Below are positions 43,109 through 55,586 of a DNA stretch of 64,000 nucleotides, in pieces. The position numbers and the translations under genes are program-made. The notes beneath the pieces were generated by a model. That model saw only the letters and a program-made list of their open reading frames with translations. It ran no database searches and was not told the origin of the DNA. This DNA comes from Pythium myriotylum (taxonomy: Eukaryota; Oomycota; Peronosporomycetes; Pythiales; Pythiaceae): NCBI GenBank assembly GCA_023091665.1, contig JALJCQ010000008.1:1054001-1118000 (forward strand), given 5' to 3'. Numbering within the stretch: position 1 is the first letter of the stretch; each line of letters starts with the position of its first letter.

Positions 43109-43917
43109 CCGGAGTTGGCGTTGCCGTTGCCGTTGCCGTTGTCCTTGACACGCGAGTGGCACTCCGCGGCCCAATGACCGATCTTGCCGCAGTAGTTGCA
43201 CGTGCCAGTCTTCTTGACTGCACGGCCCTTGGGCTTCGCGTCACTTGTCATGAACGCTTGGCCAAGCGTGGCTCCGTCGCCACCTTGCTCCTTGCGCTTC
43301 ATGTCTTCATGGAGCAGCCGAGACGTCACGAGTTCCCACGTGAGCGCGTCGACACGCGACTCCAACGCCGTGATGAGGAACTGGTACGACTCGCTGAGAC
43401 TGCCGAGAAGCGTGATCACCAAGTCGTCTTCGCTGACCGGAGCGCCGACTGCGTCGAGTTGCTCCGCCAGGGTCTTGAGCTTGTTGATGTGCGTGAGCAC
43501 ATCGTCACCTTCTTCCATCATGGTCGTGAAGAAACGACGACGAAGAAAGAGCTTGTTGGCAAGGCTCTTCTTCTCGAAGTGTTCTTCCAGTCTTGACCAT
43601 GCATCTTGCGCACCACTCGCCGACCGAACCAGCGGGAGCTGCGAGTCTTCCATCGCGAGACAGATCATCGCGAACGCCTTGCGAGACTTCTTCTTGAAGA
43701 GGGCTCGGTCCGCGTCGGTCTGGCACTGCTCGAGTTTGACCTCTCCACAGACAACTTCCCAGACGTCGCGTTCTTCGAGCACCATCTGCATCTTGAACTT
43801 CCATGTGTGGAAGTTGGTTCCGTCGAACTTGTTGATGCGGGCTGGGGTGGTCGAATCCATGGCGAAGGCTGGGGAGGCGAAGTCGGTGGAGGCAGAGTCG
43901 GCTGGGCTTGGGCTCAT
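42799..43917 (-). pseudogene. A8 gag and protease fragment
   Basis: 5' part of a Cop-A copy from the ATG at 43915-43917 through Gag, CCHC knuckle and Asn-Gly tract to the protease (VDSGATQ), ending at ...QAVGMG at 42843. The frame then reads 14 codons of the A7 LTR. Integrase, RT and RNase H are missing. Private changes include KDNGNGN in the tract and NYRKIDP after the protease motif. It shares the four-base loss (GGTT) in the primer-binding site with A6 and A9. Confidence 0.9.
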
Positions 43918-44274
43918 TGTTGGAAGGTCGCTTGGTTGGTGGGATGCAAAATGCAAAGTGAATTGATCGGGACTTAGTTCGCTACTGCTACCTCTAAGCC
44001 GTCTGTGTGTGTCCTACGCTACCATAATCAAATGTATGTCCTACCTATCGTAAACATATGCAAACATAGACTGACTTCGTGGATACTTCAACGAAGTCGA
44101 TGGGTGGCACTGGATTCAAACCAGAACCAGACGGAGAATCTTCCACATGTCGAATCTTCCACGGAGAATCTTCCACGGAGAATCTTCTGCAGGAGAATCT
44201 TCTACAGCCGAGCTTCAACTGCCGAGCTTCAACTGGAATGATGACGCTGGGTTCGAGGCGCATCATCTTCAACA
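43918..44274 (-). repeat. Cop-A LTR shared by A8 and A9 (357 bp)
   Basis: On its left is the start of A8 gag (GGCTCAT, minus strand); on its right is the A9 polypurine tract. Same length class as the mirrored LTR 42486-42842. Confidence 0.9.
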
Positions 44275-47200
44275 CTCCCCCTCGACTCGACTGCGTCTTG
44301 AACACCAAGCTTGGTGCGGAGCACGTCGAACTGGACAGTGGGGATCGGCTTGGTCGTGATGTCGGCAAGCATGTCTTGGGTCGGGCAATACTGGAGAGAC
44401 ACTTGACCGTCGTCGACCTTCTCACGAACGAAGTGGTAGCGAATGTCGATGTGCTTGGTGCGCTTGTGGAACTCGGGGTTCTTGGCCAACGCGATGGCAC
44501 CTTGGTTGTCTTCGTACACCGTGAGCGCTTGGTCACTTGCAACTTCGCCGAGTTCGCACAGGAACGCCTTGAGCCACACGGCTTCTTGGATCGCTTCCGA
44601 TAGAGCCATGTACTCTGCTTCGGTCGAGGAGAGGGCGACAGTTCGCTGCTTCTTGCTGCGCCAGCTGATGCATCCGCCGTTGAGCATGAACACGTAGCCA
44701 CTGGTGCTTCGACGTGACTCGATGTCGCCAGCCCAGTCGGCGTCGGAGTAGCCGACCAGTCTTCCGTCGTTCGATGCCGAGAACTGCAGGCCGTAGGTCG
44801 GAGTCGCTTGCAGATACCGGAGCACACGCTTGAGAGCTTGCCAGTGTGTTGGACACGGGTCCGCGGCGAACTGGCTGAGTGTGCCGACTGCCGCTGCGAG
44901 GTCTGGTCGAGTGCCGACCATGAGGTACATGAGTGCGCCGACTGCACTTCGGTACGGCACGTTCTTCATGGTGTCTTCGTGCTTGCAACCACCTTCACAC
45001 ATGGCCTTGGTCAGCTTGAGTCCGGGGTCTTGAGGAGTCCTCACTGGTTTGCAGTCTTGCATGCCGAACTTGGTCAGGATCGACTGCAGGAACTTGGTCT
45101 GCCGCATGGTCACGTCGCCGGACTTGGGGTCTTGATCAACTTCCATGCCGAGGCAGTACTTGAGTTCGCCGAGGTCGGACATCTCGAAGCGTTCGCTGAG
45201 TGCACGCTTGGTCGCCGTGAGCAACTCGAGGCTGTTGCAGGCGAGGATGAGGTCGTCGACGTAGATCACCACGAAGATCATCGCTGAGCCGCTCCGCTTG
45301 ACGTACACGCAGTGGTCCATCTCGCACTTGGTGAAGCCGACCTTGCGCATGAAGGCGTCGATGGTCTGGTTCCACATGCGTGGCGACTGCTTGAGACCGT
45401 AGAGCGAGCGCTTGAGCTTGCACACGTAGTCGGGGTGGCGCTGGTCGACGAAGCCTTCGGGCTGCTTCATGTAGATTTCTTCGTCGAGGTTGCCGTTCAG
45501 GAACGCCGTCTTGACATCCATCTGATGGATCATGAGCTTGTGTCGAGCGGCGATGCTGAGGATGGTGCGGATCGACGTGAACTTGGCGACGGGTGCGAAC
45601 GTCTCTTCGAAGTCGATGCCGTACTTCTGCAGGAACCCCTTGGCAACGAGTCGAGCCTTGTACCGCTCGACGAGTCCTTCGGCGGTTTCTTTGACCCTGA
45701 ACACCCACTTGCTGGTGATGGCCTTGCGTCCGGCTGGCAAAGGGACAAGGTCCCAGGTTTCGTTCTTCTTGAGCGACTCGAGCTCGGAGTCGCAAGCTTC
45801 CTTCCAGTTGCTGGCGTCGTCGGATTCCATCGCCGACTTGAACGATGTCGGCAACTCTCCCCCTGAATTCACGACGAGAGCAAACTCTTCGAGATCGTGA
45901 TCTTGGTCTTCTCCCCCTTGTTCTTGCACGTCTTCGCCTTCTTCATCTTCATCTTCTATGCCTTCCTCTTCGATCGACGTGAGCAGTGCAGACAGATCTT
46001 CGAGCGATGTCCTTGGACCTTGCGTGGGTGGTGGAGTCGCACCACTTGTGCGACCAACACGTCCGTAGCGCTTCTCAACTGGCGGTTCAGCCAGGTTCTC
46101 GAGCGAGTGCGTGCGAGAGTGGCGCTTGGACCCTGGTGCGTAGTCGACATTCGGCTGCTGGGCCGATGCTGGTGCTGCTGGACGCTGCGACCGCTGGCCC
46201 TGTTGCCACTCCGGTCGCTCGTGGCTGCGCTGACTTGGTGCTGGCGAGGCTGGCTGCTCACCCATGTCTTCATCATCTTGGTTGTCGGTTGGTTCATCTT
46301 CATCATCTTCATCGTCGCGGAACTCGACGGACTTGCTCCAGGGCTCTTCACGCTTGCCATCGTCGAATGTGTCTTCCATGAACTGCGCGTCTCGACTGGT
46401 GACGATCCGGCCGGTTGCGATTTCTTCAAACCGATACGCCTTCTCGTGGTCCGAGTAGCCGAGGAACCGACACAAGATGGCTCGGGCGTCGAACTTCGAC
46501 CGCTTCTCCTTCGGCACGTGGACGTACGCATGGCAGCCGAACACCTTGAAGTTGGCGAGCAAGGGCTTCTTCCCGTACCATTCTTCGTACGGCGACTTGT
46601 ACAAGTCTTGAGCGCGGGTCGGAAGTCGGTTGCGAACTTCGACTGCAGTCATGACGGCTTCGCCCCAGTACTCGTCGGACAAGTTGGCATGGTGGAGCTT
46701 GCAACGACCACACTCACCGATGGTTCGGTTCATGCGCTCCGCCACACCGTTCAACTGAGGCGTGTATGGCGGCGTGACGTCGTGCTCGATGCCACGCTTG
46801 CGGCAGAACTTGGCAAGTTTGGCCGACTGGTACTCGTCGCCGCCGTCGGTTCGAAGCACCTTGACTCGACGACCGGTTTGGTTCTCGGCCCAGTTGACGA
46901 ACTCGACGAACTTGTCGTAGACTTCGTCCTTGGACCGCATGAGGTACAACTTGCACAGTCGAGACTTGTCGTCGGTGAAGGTGGCAAAGTACTTCATGCC
47001 GCCGAAAGTCGGAGTCTTCATGGGGCCGGCCACATCGCTGTACACGACGTCAAGCAGATTCGCAGACCGCTTGGTCGTGCCCGACTGGAACTTGACGCGA
47101 GTCAGCTTGCCGAGTGCACAGCCTTCACAGACCTCCCACTCTTGCACAGACCCGATATCGAGTCCGTCGGCGAGGTCCTTCTTGACGATGGCTTCGAGTC

Positions 47201-48602
47201 CGCTGAAGCCGATGTGACCGAGTCGGAGGTGCCACAGGTACGACTTGGACATGGCGCGACCTCGTCTTGTACTGGCGGCGTGGGCTGCTTCAGTCGACAC
47301 TGGAGACATGTTGAGCTTGAACAGACCCTTGCCGATACGAGTGCCGATGGTCCGCTTGGCGCCCTTGAGAACGACGAAGCAACCGTCCTTGTCGAACGTC
47401 ACGGGAGCAACGTCCTCCGTGAATCTTCCGACCGAGAACAGGTTGCGGCTGAGCTTGGGGATATGCCACACGTTGGTGAGCAAACCCTTCTTGACACCGC
47501 TTGGAGTCTTCATCGACATGAGGATGTCTCCCACGCCAACCGCTTGGACCGTGCCATCATCGGCCAGATGCACGTCGACTGGGTCAATCTTCTTGTAGTT
47601 CATCATGAACTGCTTGGTTCGCGACATGTGCTGAGTCGCACCCGAGTCGACCAACCACGCCGTGGATTGACTCGACTTGCCTTGGGTCTTCCCGACCGAG
47701 AACAGGTACTCGCCGGGGTCTTCATCTCGCGCAAGGTTCGCTCGCTGGAACCGTTGCCGAGGGTTGCCGTTTCCGTTGCCGTTGCCGTTGCCGCCGGAGT
47801 TGCCGTTGCCGTTGCCGTTGTCGTTGTCCTTGACACGCGAGTGGCACTCCGCGGCCCAATGACCGATCTTGCCGCAGTAGTTGCACGTGCCAGTCTTCTT
47901 GACTGCACGGCCCTTGGGCTTCGCGTCACTTGTCATGAACGCTTGGCCAAGCGTGGCTCCGTCGCCACCTTGCTCCTTGCGCTTCATGTCTTCATGGAGC
48001 AGCCGAGACGTCACGAGTTCCCACGTGAGCGCGTCGACACGCGACTCCAACGCCGTGATGAGGAACTGGTACGACTCGCTGAGACTGCCGAGAAGCGTGA
48101 TCACCAAGTCGTCTTCGCTGACCGGAGCGCCGACTGCGTCGAGTTGCTCCGCCAGGGTCTTGAGCTTGTTGATGTGCGTGAGCACATCGTCACCTTCTTC
48201 CATCATGGTCGTGAAGAAACGACGACGAAGAAAGAGCTTGTTGGCAAGGCTCTTCTTCTCGAAGTGTTCTTCCAGTCTTGACCATGCATCTTGCGCACCA
48301 CTCGCCGACCGAACCAGCGGGAGCTGCGAGTCTTCCATCGCGAGACAGATCATCGCGAACGCCTTGCGAGACTTCTTCTTGAAGAGGGCTCGGTCCGCGT
48401 CGGTCTGGCACTGCTCGAGTTTGACCTCTCCACAGACAACTTCCCAGACGTCGCGTTCTTCGAGCACCATCTGCATCTTGAACTTCCATGTGTGGAAGTT
48501 GGTTCCGTCGAACTTGTTGATGCGGGCTGGGGTGGTCGAATCCATGGCGAAGGCTGGGGAGGCGAAGTCGGTGGAGGCAGAGTCGGCTGGGCTTGGGCTC
48601 AT
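44229..48602 (-). CDS. Cop-A gag-pol polyprotein (A9), open frame
   Basis: 1457 aa from the ATG at 48600-48602, with the domain order and catalytic residues of A7. It has the usual integrase SDEYWGEA, unlike A6 and A7. Two changes stand out: TDGGDEY beside the second catalytic Asp of integrase (shared with most copies), and ADITTKPIP for ADIMTKPIP near the C terminus (private). MEVDQ and PTVQ are present. Its primer-binding site lacks GGTT, so the protein may be usable while the RNA is a poor template. The stop lies within the 3' LTR. Confidence 0.92.
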   Translation of the reverse strand: MSPSPADSASTDFASPAFAMDSTTPARINKFDGTNFHTWKFKMQMVLEERDVWEVVCGEVKLEQCQTDADRALFKKKSRKAFAMICLAMEDSQLPLVRSASGAQDAWSRLEEHFEKKSLANKLFLRRRFFTTMMEEGDDVLTHINKLKTLAEQLDAVGAPVSEDDLVITLLGSLSESYQFLITALESRVDALTWELVTSRLLHEDMKRKEQGGDGATLGQAFMTSDAKPKGRAVKKTGTCNYCGKIGHWAAECHSRVKDNDNGNGNGNSGGNGNGNGNGNPRQRFQRANLARDEDPGEYLFSVGKTQGKSSQSTAWLVDSGATQHMSRTKQFMMNYKKIDPVDVHLADDGTVQAVGVGDILMSMKTPSGVKKGLLTNVWHIPKLSRNLFSVGRFTEDVAPVTFDKDGCFVVLKGAKRTIGTRIGKGLFKLNMSPVSTEAAHAASTRRGRAMSKSYLWHLRLGHIGFSGLEAIVKKDLADGLDIGSVQEWEVCEGCALGKLTRVKFQSGTTKRSANLLDVVYSDVAGPMKTPTFGGMKYFATFTDDKSRLCKLYLMRSKDEVYDKFVEFVNWAENQTGRRVKVLRTDGGDEYQSAKLAKFCRKRGIEHDVTPPYTPQLNGVAERMNRTIGECGRCKLHHANLSDEYWGEAVMTAVEVRNRLPTRAQDLYKSPYEEWYGKKPLLANFKVFGCHAYVHVPKEKRSKFDARAILCRFLGYSDHEKAYRFEEIATGRIVTSRDAQFMEDTFDDGKREEPWSKSVEFRDDEDDEDEPTDNQDDEDMGEQPASPAPSQRSHERPEWQQGQRSQRPAAPASAQQPNVDYAPGSKRHSRTHSLENLAEPPVEKRYGRVGRTSGATPPPTQGPRTSLEDLSALLTSIEEEGIEDEDEEGEDVQEQGGEDQDHDLEEFALVVNSGGELPTSFKSAMESDDASNWKEACDSELESLKKNETWDLVPLPAGRKAITSKWVFRVKETAEGLVERYKARLVAKGFLQKYGIDFEETFAPVAKFTSIRTILSIAARHKLMIHQMDVKTAFLNGNLDEEIYMKQPEGFVDQRHPDYVCKLKRSLYGLKQSPRMWNQTIDAFMRKVGFTKCEMDHCVYVKRSGSAMIFVVIYVDDLILACNSLELLTATKRALSERFEMSDLGELKYCLGMEVDQDPKSGDVTMRQTKFLQSILTKFGMQDCKPVRTPQDPGLKLTKAMCEGGCKHEDTMKNVPYRSAVGALMYLMVGTRPDLAAAVGTLSQFAADPCPTHWQALKRVLRYLQATPTYGLQFSASNDGRLVGYSDADWAGDIESRRSTSGYVFMLNGGCISWRSKKQRTVALSSTEAEYMALSEAIQEAVWLKAFLCELGEVASDQALTVYEDNQGAIALAKNPEFHKRTKHIDIRYHFVREKVDDGQVSLQYCPTQDMLADITTKPIPTVQFDVLRTKLGVQDAVESRGSVEDDAPRTQRHHSS

Positions 48603-48946
48603 TGTTGGAAGGTCGCTTGGTTGGTGGGATGCAAAATGCAAAGTGAATTGATCGGGACTTAGTTCGCTACTGCTACCTCTAAGCCGTCTGTGTGTGTCCT
48701 ACGGTACCATAATCAAATGTATGTCCTACCTATCGTAAACATATGCAAACATAGACTGACTTCGTGGATACTTCAACGAAGTCGATGGGTGGCACTGGAT
48801 TCAAACCAGAACCAGACGGAGAATCTTCCACATGTCGAATCTTTCACATGTCGAATCTTCCACGGAGAATCTTCTACAGCCGAGCTTCAACTGCCGAGCT
48901 TCAACTGGAATGATGACGCTGGGTTCGAGGCGCATCATCTTCAACA
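48603..48946 (-). repeat. Cop-A 5' LTR of A9 (344 bp)
   Basis: Joined on the left to a primer-binding site without GGTT and on the right to GAGAT of A10. It has a CGGTACC variant, also seen in the A6 5' LTR, in place of CGCTACC. Confidence 0.9.
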
Positions 48947-51379
48947 GAGATGAAGACCCCGGCGAGTACCTGTTCTCGGTCGGGAAGACCCAAGGCAAGT
49001 CGAGTCAATCCACGGCGTGGTTGGTCGACTCGGGTGCGACTCAGCACATGTCGCGAACCAAGCAGTTCATGATGAACTACAAGAAGATTGACCCAGTCGA
49101 CGTGCATCTGGCCGATGATGGCACGGTCCAAGCGGTTGGCGTGGGAGACATCCTCATGTCGATGAAGACTCCAAGCGGTGTCAAGAAGGGTTTGCTCACC
49201 AACGTGTGGCATATCCCCAAGCTCAGCCGCAACCTGTTCTCGGTCGGAAGATTCACGGAGGACGTTGCTCCCGTGACGTTCGACAAGGACGGTTGCTTCG
49301 TCGTTCTCAAGGGCGCCAAGCGGACCATCGGCACTCGTATCGGCAAGGGTCTGTTCAAGCTCAACATGTCTCCAGTGTCGACTGAAGCAGCCCACGCCGC
49401 CAGTACAAGACGAGGTCGCGCCATGTCCAAGTCGTACCTGTGGCACCTCCGACTCGGTCACATCGGCTTCAGCGGACTCGAAGCCATCGTCAAGAAGGAC
49501 CTCGCCGACGGACTCGATATCGGGTCTGTGCAAGAGTGGGAGGTCTGTGAAGGCTGTGCACTCGGCAAGCTGACTCGCGTCAAGTTCCAGTCGGGCACGA
49601 CCAAGCGGTCTGCGAATCTGCTTGACGTCGTGTACAGCGATGTGGCCGGCCCCATGAAGACTCCGACTTTCGGCGGCATGAAGTACTTTGCCACCTTCAC
49701 CGACGACAAGTCTCGACTGTGCAAGTTGTACCTCATGCGGTCCAAGGACGAAGTCTACGACAAGTTCGTCGAGTTCGTCAACTGGGCCGAGAACCAAACC
49801 GGTCGTCGAGTCAAGGTGCTTCGAACCGACGGCGGCGACGAGTACCAGTCGGCCAAACTTGCCAAGTTCTGCCGCAAGCGTGGCATCGAGCACGACGTCA
49901 CGCCGCCATACACGCCTCAGTTGAACGGTGTGGCGGAGCGCATGAACCGAACCATCGGTGAGTGTGGTCGTTGCAAGCTCCACCATGCCAACTTGTCCGA
50001 CGAGTACTGGGGCGAAGCCGTCATGACTGCAGTCGAAGTTCGCAACCGACTTCCGACCCGCGCTCAAGACTTGTACAAGTCGCCGTACGAAGAATGGTAC
50101 GGGAAGAAGCCCTTGCTCGCCAACTTCAAGGTGTTCGGCTGCCATGCGTACGTCCACGTGCCCAAGGAGAAGCGGTCGAAGTTCGACGCCCGAGCCATCT
50201 TGTGTCGGTTCCTCGGCTACTCGGACCACGAGAAAGCGTATCGGTTTGAAGAAATCGCAACCGGTCGGATCGTGATCAGTCGAGACGCGCAGTTCATGGA
50301 AGACACGTTCGACGATGGCAAGCGCGAAGAACCCTGGAGCAAGTCCGTCGAGTTCCGCGACGAGGATGATGATCAAGATCAAGATGAAGCAACCGACAAC
50401 CAAGATGATGAAGACATGGGTGAGCAGCCAGCCTCACCAGCACCAAGTCAGCGCAGCTACGAGCGACCGGAGTGGCAACAGGGCCAGCGGTCGCAGCGTC
50501 CAGCAGCACCAGCATCGGCCCAGCAGCCGAATGTCGACTACGCACCAGGGTCCAAGCGCCACTCTCGCACGCACTCGCTCGAGAACCTGGCTGAACCGCC
50601 AGTTGAGAAGCGCTACGGACGTGTTGGTCGCACAAGTGGTGCGACTCCACCACCCACGCAAGGTCCAAGGACATCGCTCGAAGATCTGTCTGCACTGCTC
50701 ACGTCGATCGAAGAGGAAGGCGTAGAAGATGAAGATGAAGAAGGCGAAGACGTGCAAGAACAAGGGGGAGAAGATCAAGATCACGATCTCGAAGAGTTTG
50801 CTCTCGTCGTGAATTCAGGGGGAGAGTTGCCGACATCGTTCAAGTCGGCGATGGAATCCGACGACGCCAGCAACTGGAAGGAAGCCTGCGACTCCGAGCT
50901 TGAGTCGCTCAAGAAGAACGAGACCTGGGACCTAGTCCCTTTGCCAGCCGGACGCAAGGCCATCACCAGCAAGTGGGTGTTCAAGGTCAAAGAAACCGCC
51001 GAAGGACTCGTCGAGCGGTACAAGGCTCGACTCGTTGCCAAGGGGTTCCTGCAGAAGTACGGCATCGACTTCGAAGAGACGTTCGCACCCGTCGCCAAGT
51101 TCACGTCGATCCGCACCATCCTCAGCATCGCCGCTCGACACAAGCTCATGATCCATCAGATGGATGTCAAGACGGCGTTCCTGAACGGCAACCTCGACGA
51201 AGAAATCAACATGAAGCTGCCCGAAGGCTTCGTCGACCAGCGCCACCCCGACTACGTGTGCAAGCTCAAGCGCTCGCTCTACGGTCTCAAGCAGTCGCCA
51301 CGCATGTGGAACCAGACCATCGACGCCTTCATGCGCAAGGTCGGCTTCACCAAGTGCGAGATGGACCACTGCGTGTACG
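48947..51379 (+). pseudogene. A10 pol fragment, protease to RT, cut by LTRs on both sides
   Basis: Cop-A from RDEDPGEYL to ...CEMDHCVYV, between the A9 LTR (GAGAT) and the B4 LTR (GTACG). Protease, integrase DDE and the first RT motifs are present; YVDD and RNase H are missing. It has [10 protein letters not shown] and the [12 protein letters not shown] linker, as in A5 and A11. An ATG in the antisense LTR (48832) opens a frame that runs to 51411, as at A3. Confidence 0.9.
51375..51379. other. GTACG insertion site at B4
   Basis: Reverse complement of the B1 target CGTAC, at the same Cop-A codon, with Cop-B in the same orientation relative to its host. It is the same insertion junction as in B1. 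The expected right-hand GTACG is not found in the window. Confidence 0.85.
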
Positions 51380-51734
51380 TATTATGGGTACAATGTGTCA
51401 CAACATCTTGAAGTTGAAGTTCAAGTTGTGGAAGATTCAACTGTAGAAAATTCTCGTGTGGAAGATTCCCATGTAGAAAATTCTCAGGTGGAAAGTTCTC
51501 CATCTAGTTCTGGCTTGAACCCAGTTCAACCCATCAACTTTGTTGAAGTACCCACGAAGTGTGTATACCTCTGCATATGATTACGATAGGTAGGACATGC
51601 ATATGTTTATGGTAGCGTAGGACACAAGACGGCTTAGAGGTAGCGACAGCGAACTAAGTCCCGATCAATTCACTCTGCATTTTGCCAAGCTTCAGTCAAG
51701 TCCACTCCTCTTCTCGACTTCGTGACCTTTAATA
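51380..51734 (+). repeat. Cop-B 5' LTR of B4 (355 bp)
   Basis: TATTA...TAATA ends, primer-binding site at 51735-51749. It carries the CTCGTGTGG variant of B2/B3/B5 5' LTRs, not the CTCATGTGG of B1, although it sits at B1's insertion site. Confidence 0.92.
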
Positions 51735-51738
51735 GGTT

Positions 51739-54700
51739 ATGAGCCCAAGTACCATGACGGACAAGACAAAGACTCTCGTTGACAAGTTCCGTGGCGACAA
51801 CTACGCTTCGTGGGCACGCTACATGCGAGGCGTGTTCCTAACCAAGTCGGTGTGGAATGTCGTGAACATCAACGAGACGCCGACGTTCTCGGACCCGCGG
51901 ATCAAGGACGAGTACATCAGGACCAACAACATCGCGTTCGGCCTGATGCTCCTCCATATCGACGCGGAGTACCACCACATCGTCGACGACTGTGAAGAAG
52001 CTCATGTGGCATGGAAGCGACTCCGTTCGTTGTACGAAGGGTCGCAGAAGGCGGGTCGAATCTACTTGAAGCGTCAGCTCTTTAGTATGGAGATGAAGGA
52101 AGGCGCGAATGTGTTGCATCACTGCAACGAGATCCTCAACATCCACGCCAAGCTTGTGGCCATCGGCGCGAAGATGGAGGACGAAGATGTGGCAATTTGT
52201 CTGCTGCGCAGTTTGCCTAAGAGCTATGAGAACGTGGTTCTGCACATCGAGATGAGCAATGCCGACTTGAGAACTAAAGAAGTGATCAAGGCTCTCACGA
52301 ACGAGCACGTGAAGCGTGCCGGCGAGGTGAAGACTGCAGCCACCAAGCTCGACGACCAAGCCAAGGCGTTTGTGTCGGAGCAAGATACTCGTGTATGCTC
52401 GCACTGCGGCAAGACTGGTCACTTAGTTGACCGTTGTTGGGCCAAGAACAAGCAAGAAGGTCGCAAATTCGGCGGTGGTCGCTTTGGCGGAAAACGCGCG
52501 AACCACGTACAACGCGACTATGAAGAAGACGATGACGCCATCGCCTTCGCTGTATCAATGGAGGCCAGTATAGCGCCGGACACTTCCATGATTGGGAAGT
52601 GGGCGATTGACAGTGGTGCCACGCACCATGTCTGTAACGACCGCTCGATGTTTGCCAGTTTGGCTGAGGGCGACCACGGTGAACTTGTGGTCGCGGAAGG
52701 AACGAAGGCCAAGATCCTCGGCGTTGGCACAGTGCACGAGCGCGCTATCATTCACGGCGGACAAGTTCGTGACCTCGAACTCCGCGACGTATTATACGTA
52801 CCAGGAATCAAGAAGAATCTGCTTTCAATCCCGCAGATCAACAAGTCAGGCAAGTTTCGCGTTGTCTTCGAAGGGCCTGCAATGAGCGTATTCGACAAAA
52901 GGTCGCGGAAGGTCGTCGCGACTGCTCAACTTGCGTTCGGGTTGTTTTGGCTCCGCTCATTCCCGCGCGCCACTTCGCCTTCAGCTTTGACAATCTCGGC
53001 GGACCGCGCAATCTCGATCCTGCACGAGCGCACGGGTCATGCATCGACTCCGTTGTTGCGCTTGTTGCTCGACAAGTCAATGGTGAAGGACGCGGATCTG
53101 CCTACGAGCACCAAAGCTACACCGATGTGCCAAGGGTGCCAGCAAGGCAAAATGGTCCAGAAGCCATTCAAGTCCAACACCGAGAAGCGCAAGTTTCAAC
53201 CGTTCGAACTCATCCATCTCGACCTTTGTGGCCCGATGGAGGTCGACAGCATCGGCGGCAGCAAGTATTTGCTCCTGATCGTGGACGAATCCAGTGGTTT
53301 GATGCACGGTTCATGCATTGCGTCCAAGTCAGACTGCAGTGCACTGATCATCAAATTCATCAAGCAAGTCAGCAACCAGTTTGATCGCCGTGTCAAGTTT
53401 GTACGTCACGACGGAGCCAAGGAATTTGCTACGAGTGCAATCAAGGCGTTCTATGCTGACCAAGGCATCGAGCAGCAAGTCACTGTGCCATACGCGCACC
53501 AAACCAACAGTACGGCCGAGCGCAACATCCGAAGTATCGTCACGATGGGTCGCAGCATGCTCCATCATGCTGGTTTGGACAAAATCTTCTGGGCAGAAGC
53601 AGCAATGACCGCGATCTACATCAAGAATCGCTTGCCATCACCGAAGTCCAACGACAAGACACCGTATGAACTGGTCTACGGTGAGAAACCTAGCATCAAG
53701 CACATGCGCGTCTTCGGCTGTCTCGCGTTCGTACTCACACCAAGTGAGATGCGCAAGAAATGGGATGCCAAGTCTCGCCCTGGCCTATTCGTCGGTTATC
53801 AAGAGTCATCAAAAGCGTATCGGATCTTCGACATTGAAGCTAACAAGATCGTCATCAGTCGCGACGTCAATTTCGACGAGACCAAGCCCGGCGGCTGGTA
53901 CCTCGAAAACACTACATCAGGCATGGACGACTTGCTGGAACGACTCGATGACATCGACAACGAAGGTGGTCTCAACTTGGCCAATTTCAAGTACAGTGGC
54001 AAACGCCGCTCAGGTGCCCCACAACCAGTTGACCCAATGCAATCCGACGCAGACGATGAAGCAAGCGGTTCGGAAAGTGTTCGAAGATCAACCCGACGAC
54101 GAATCTCCCCAGTCGAGTGGTGGCGTGCAAGTGCGAACCTGACAGAGACCAGCGATTTCACTGAACCAAGCACGTATGAAGAGGCCGTCAGTGGCCCAGA
54201 TCAAGAACACTGGAAGCGTGCGATTACTGCCGAGTTACGATCTATGCAAGAACGAGAAGTGTTCTCACCAGCCAAGCTTCCAAACGGCGAACGAGCGATC
54301 GACGCCAAGTGGGTGTTCAAGATCAAAAGACGTGCCGATGGTTCGATCGACAAGTACAAGGCTCGACTTGTGGCTCGAGGATTCAAGCAGAAGTACGGTA
54401 TCGACTACACCGAGACGTTTGCACCAGTATTCAAGTACACGACTCTTCGCATGATGATTGCACTAGCAAAGTCATTCGGTTGGCCTGTTGAGCAACTCGA
54501 CGTCGTAACTGCTTTCCTTTATGGCGTGATGAAGGAACAAGTATTCATCCGGACTCCCGAAGGCATGGAACTCGAGCGAGGCTACGACTGTCTCAAGCTA
54601 CTCAAGTCCATCTACGGACTAAAACAGGCGTCTCGGGTCTGGAACGAAACCTTCGACGAGTACGTACGATCGATCGGCTTCAACGCATCCAAGTCCGATC

Positions 54701-55226
54701 CGTGTCTGTACATCAAGTGTATCGATGGCCAGTGTGTGCTCCTACTCGTCTACGTTGACGATGTGATCATTACTGGAAGTTCGCCTGACCTGATCACGGA
54801 CGTGAAGTCACAACTCAAGACGCGATTCGAGATGACCGACAATGGTCCATGCAAGTTTGTCCTCGGCATCGAACTCGTCGACAATGCAGATGGTTCGGTT
54901 ACTCTGTGCCAGCGCCGTTACATCAGTGACATCTTAAAGCGCTTCAACATGGAAGACTGCAAGCCGGTAGCAAGCCCAGTTGACGTCAGTGCCAAGCTCA
55001 CCACGACGAATGAAGACGATGTGCCGGTCACCAATGCCCCATACCGCGAGGCAGTTGGTGCACTGATGCATGTAATGTGTGCCACTCGACCTGACATTGC
55101 ATTCGCCGTGGGAATGGTCTCGCGATTCATGGAAGCGCCCCATGAAGTCCATTGGATTGCCGTCAAGCGCATCTTCCGTTACCTCCAAGGCACCAAGTCG
55201 CACGGGATTCGATTCACTACAGACCC
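51739..55226 (+). pseudogene. B4 gag-pol, truncated at RNase H
   Basis: Cop-B frame from the ATG through RT, cut at GACCC by the A11 LTR, with an LTR-derived tail to 55287. It has MRKKWDAKS, unlike B3. Catalytic motifs up to YVDD are intact; RNase H is absent. Confidence 0.92.
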
Positions 55227-55586
55227 TGTTGGAAGGTCGCTTGGTTGGTGGGATGCAAAATGCAAAAGTGAATTGATCGGGACTTAGTTCGCTGCTGCTA
55301 CCTCTAAGCCGTCTGTGTGTGTCCTACGCTACCGTAATCAAATGTATGTCCTACCTATCGTAAACATATGCAAACATAGACTGGCTTCGTGGATACTTCA
55401 ACGAAGTCGATGGGTGGCACTGGATTCAAACCAGAACCAGACGGAGAATCTTCCACATGTCGAATCTTTCACATCTCGAATCTTCCACGGAGAATCTTCT
55501 GCAGGAGAATCTTCTACAGCCGAGCTTCAACTGCCGAGCTTCAACTGGAATGATGACGCTGGGTTCGAGGCGCATCATCTTCAACA
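55227..55586 (-). repeat. Cop-A 3' LTR of A11 (360 bp)
   Basis: Same CAAAAGTG variant as the LTRs at 24237 and 31438. One private change: CACATCTCG for CACATGTCG near 55473. Confidence 0.92.

Larger units (their letters stand above)
43918..48946 (-). mobile_element. Cop-A copy A9: full length, shares an LTR with A8
   Basis: 3' LTR 43918-44274 (357 bp), internal 44275-48602, 5' LTR 48603-48946 (344 bp). The left LTR also serves as 5' LTR of A8, giving an int-LTR-int-LTR array, a usual product of LTR-LTR recombination. Flanks (CTCAT, GAGAT) do not match. Confidence 0.88.
37345..49417. repeat. Large inverted repeat 2 (arms 37345-42842 and 43918-49417)
   Basis: The arms mirror each other: A4 protease piece/344-bp LTR/full Cop-A internal/357-bp LTR against 357-bp LTR/full internal/344-bp LTR/A10 protease piece. 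The spacer is A8 (42843-43917). If the 20390-37344 insertion and one TSD copy are removed, the mirror continues for another 1962 bp (18423-20384 against 49418-51379) to a Cop-B LTR at the same CGTAC/GTACG site on both sides. The right arm keeps the uninserted GACCT site (49413-49417, reverse strand). Confidence 0.82.
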
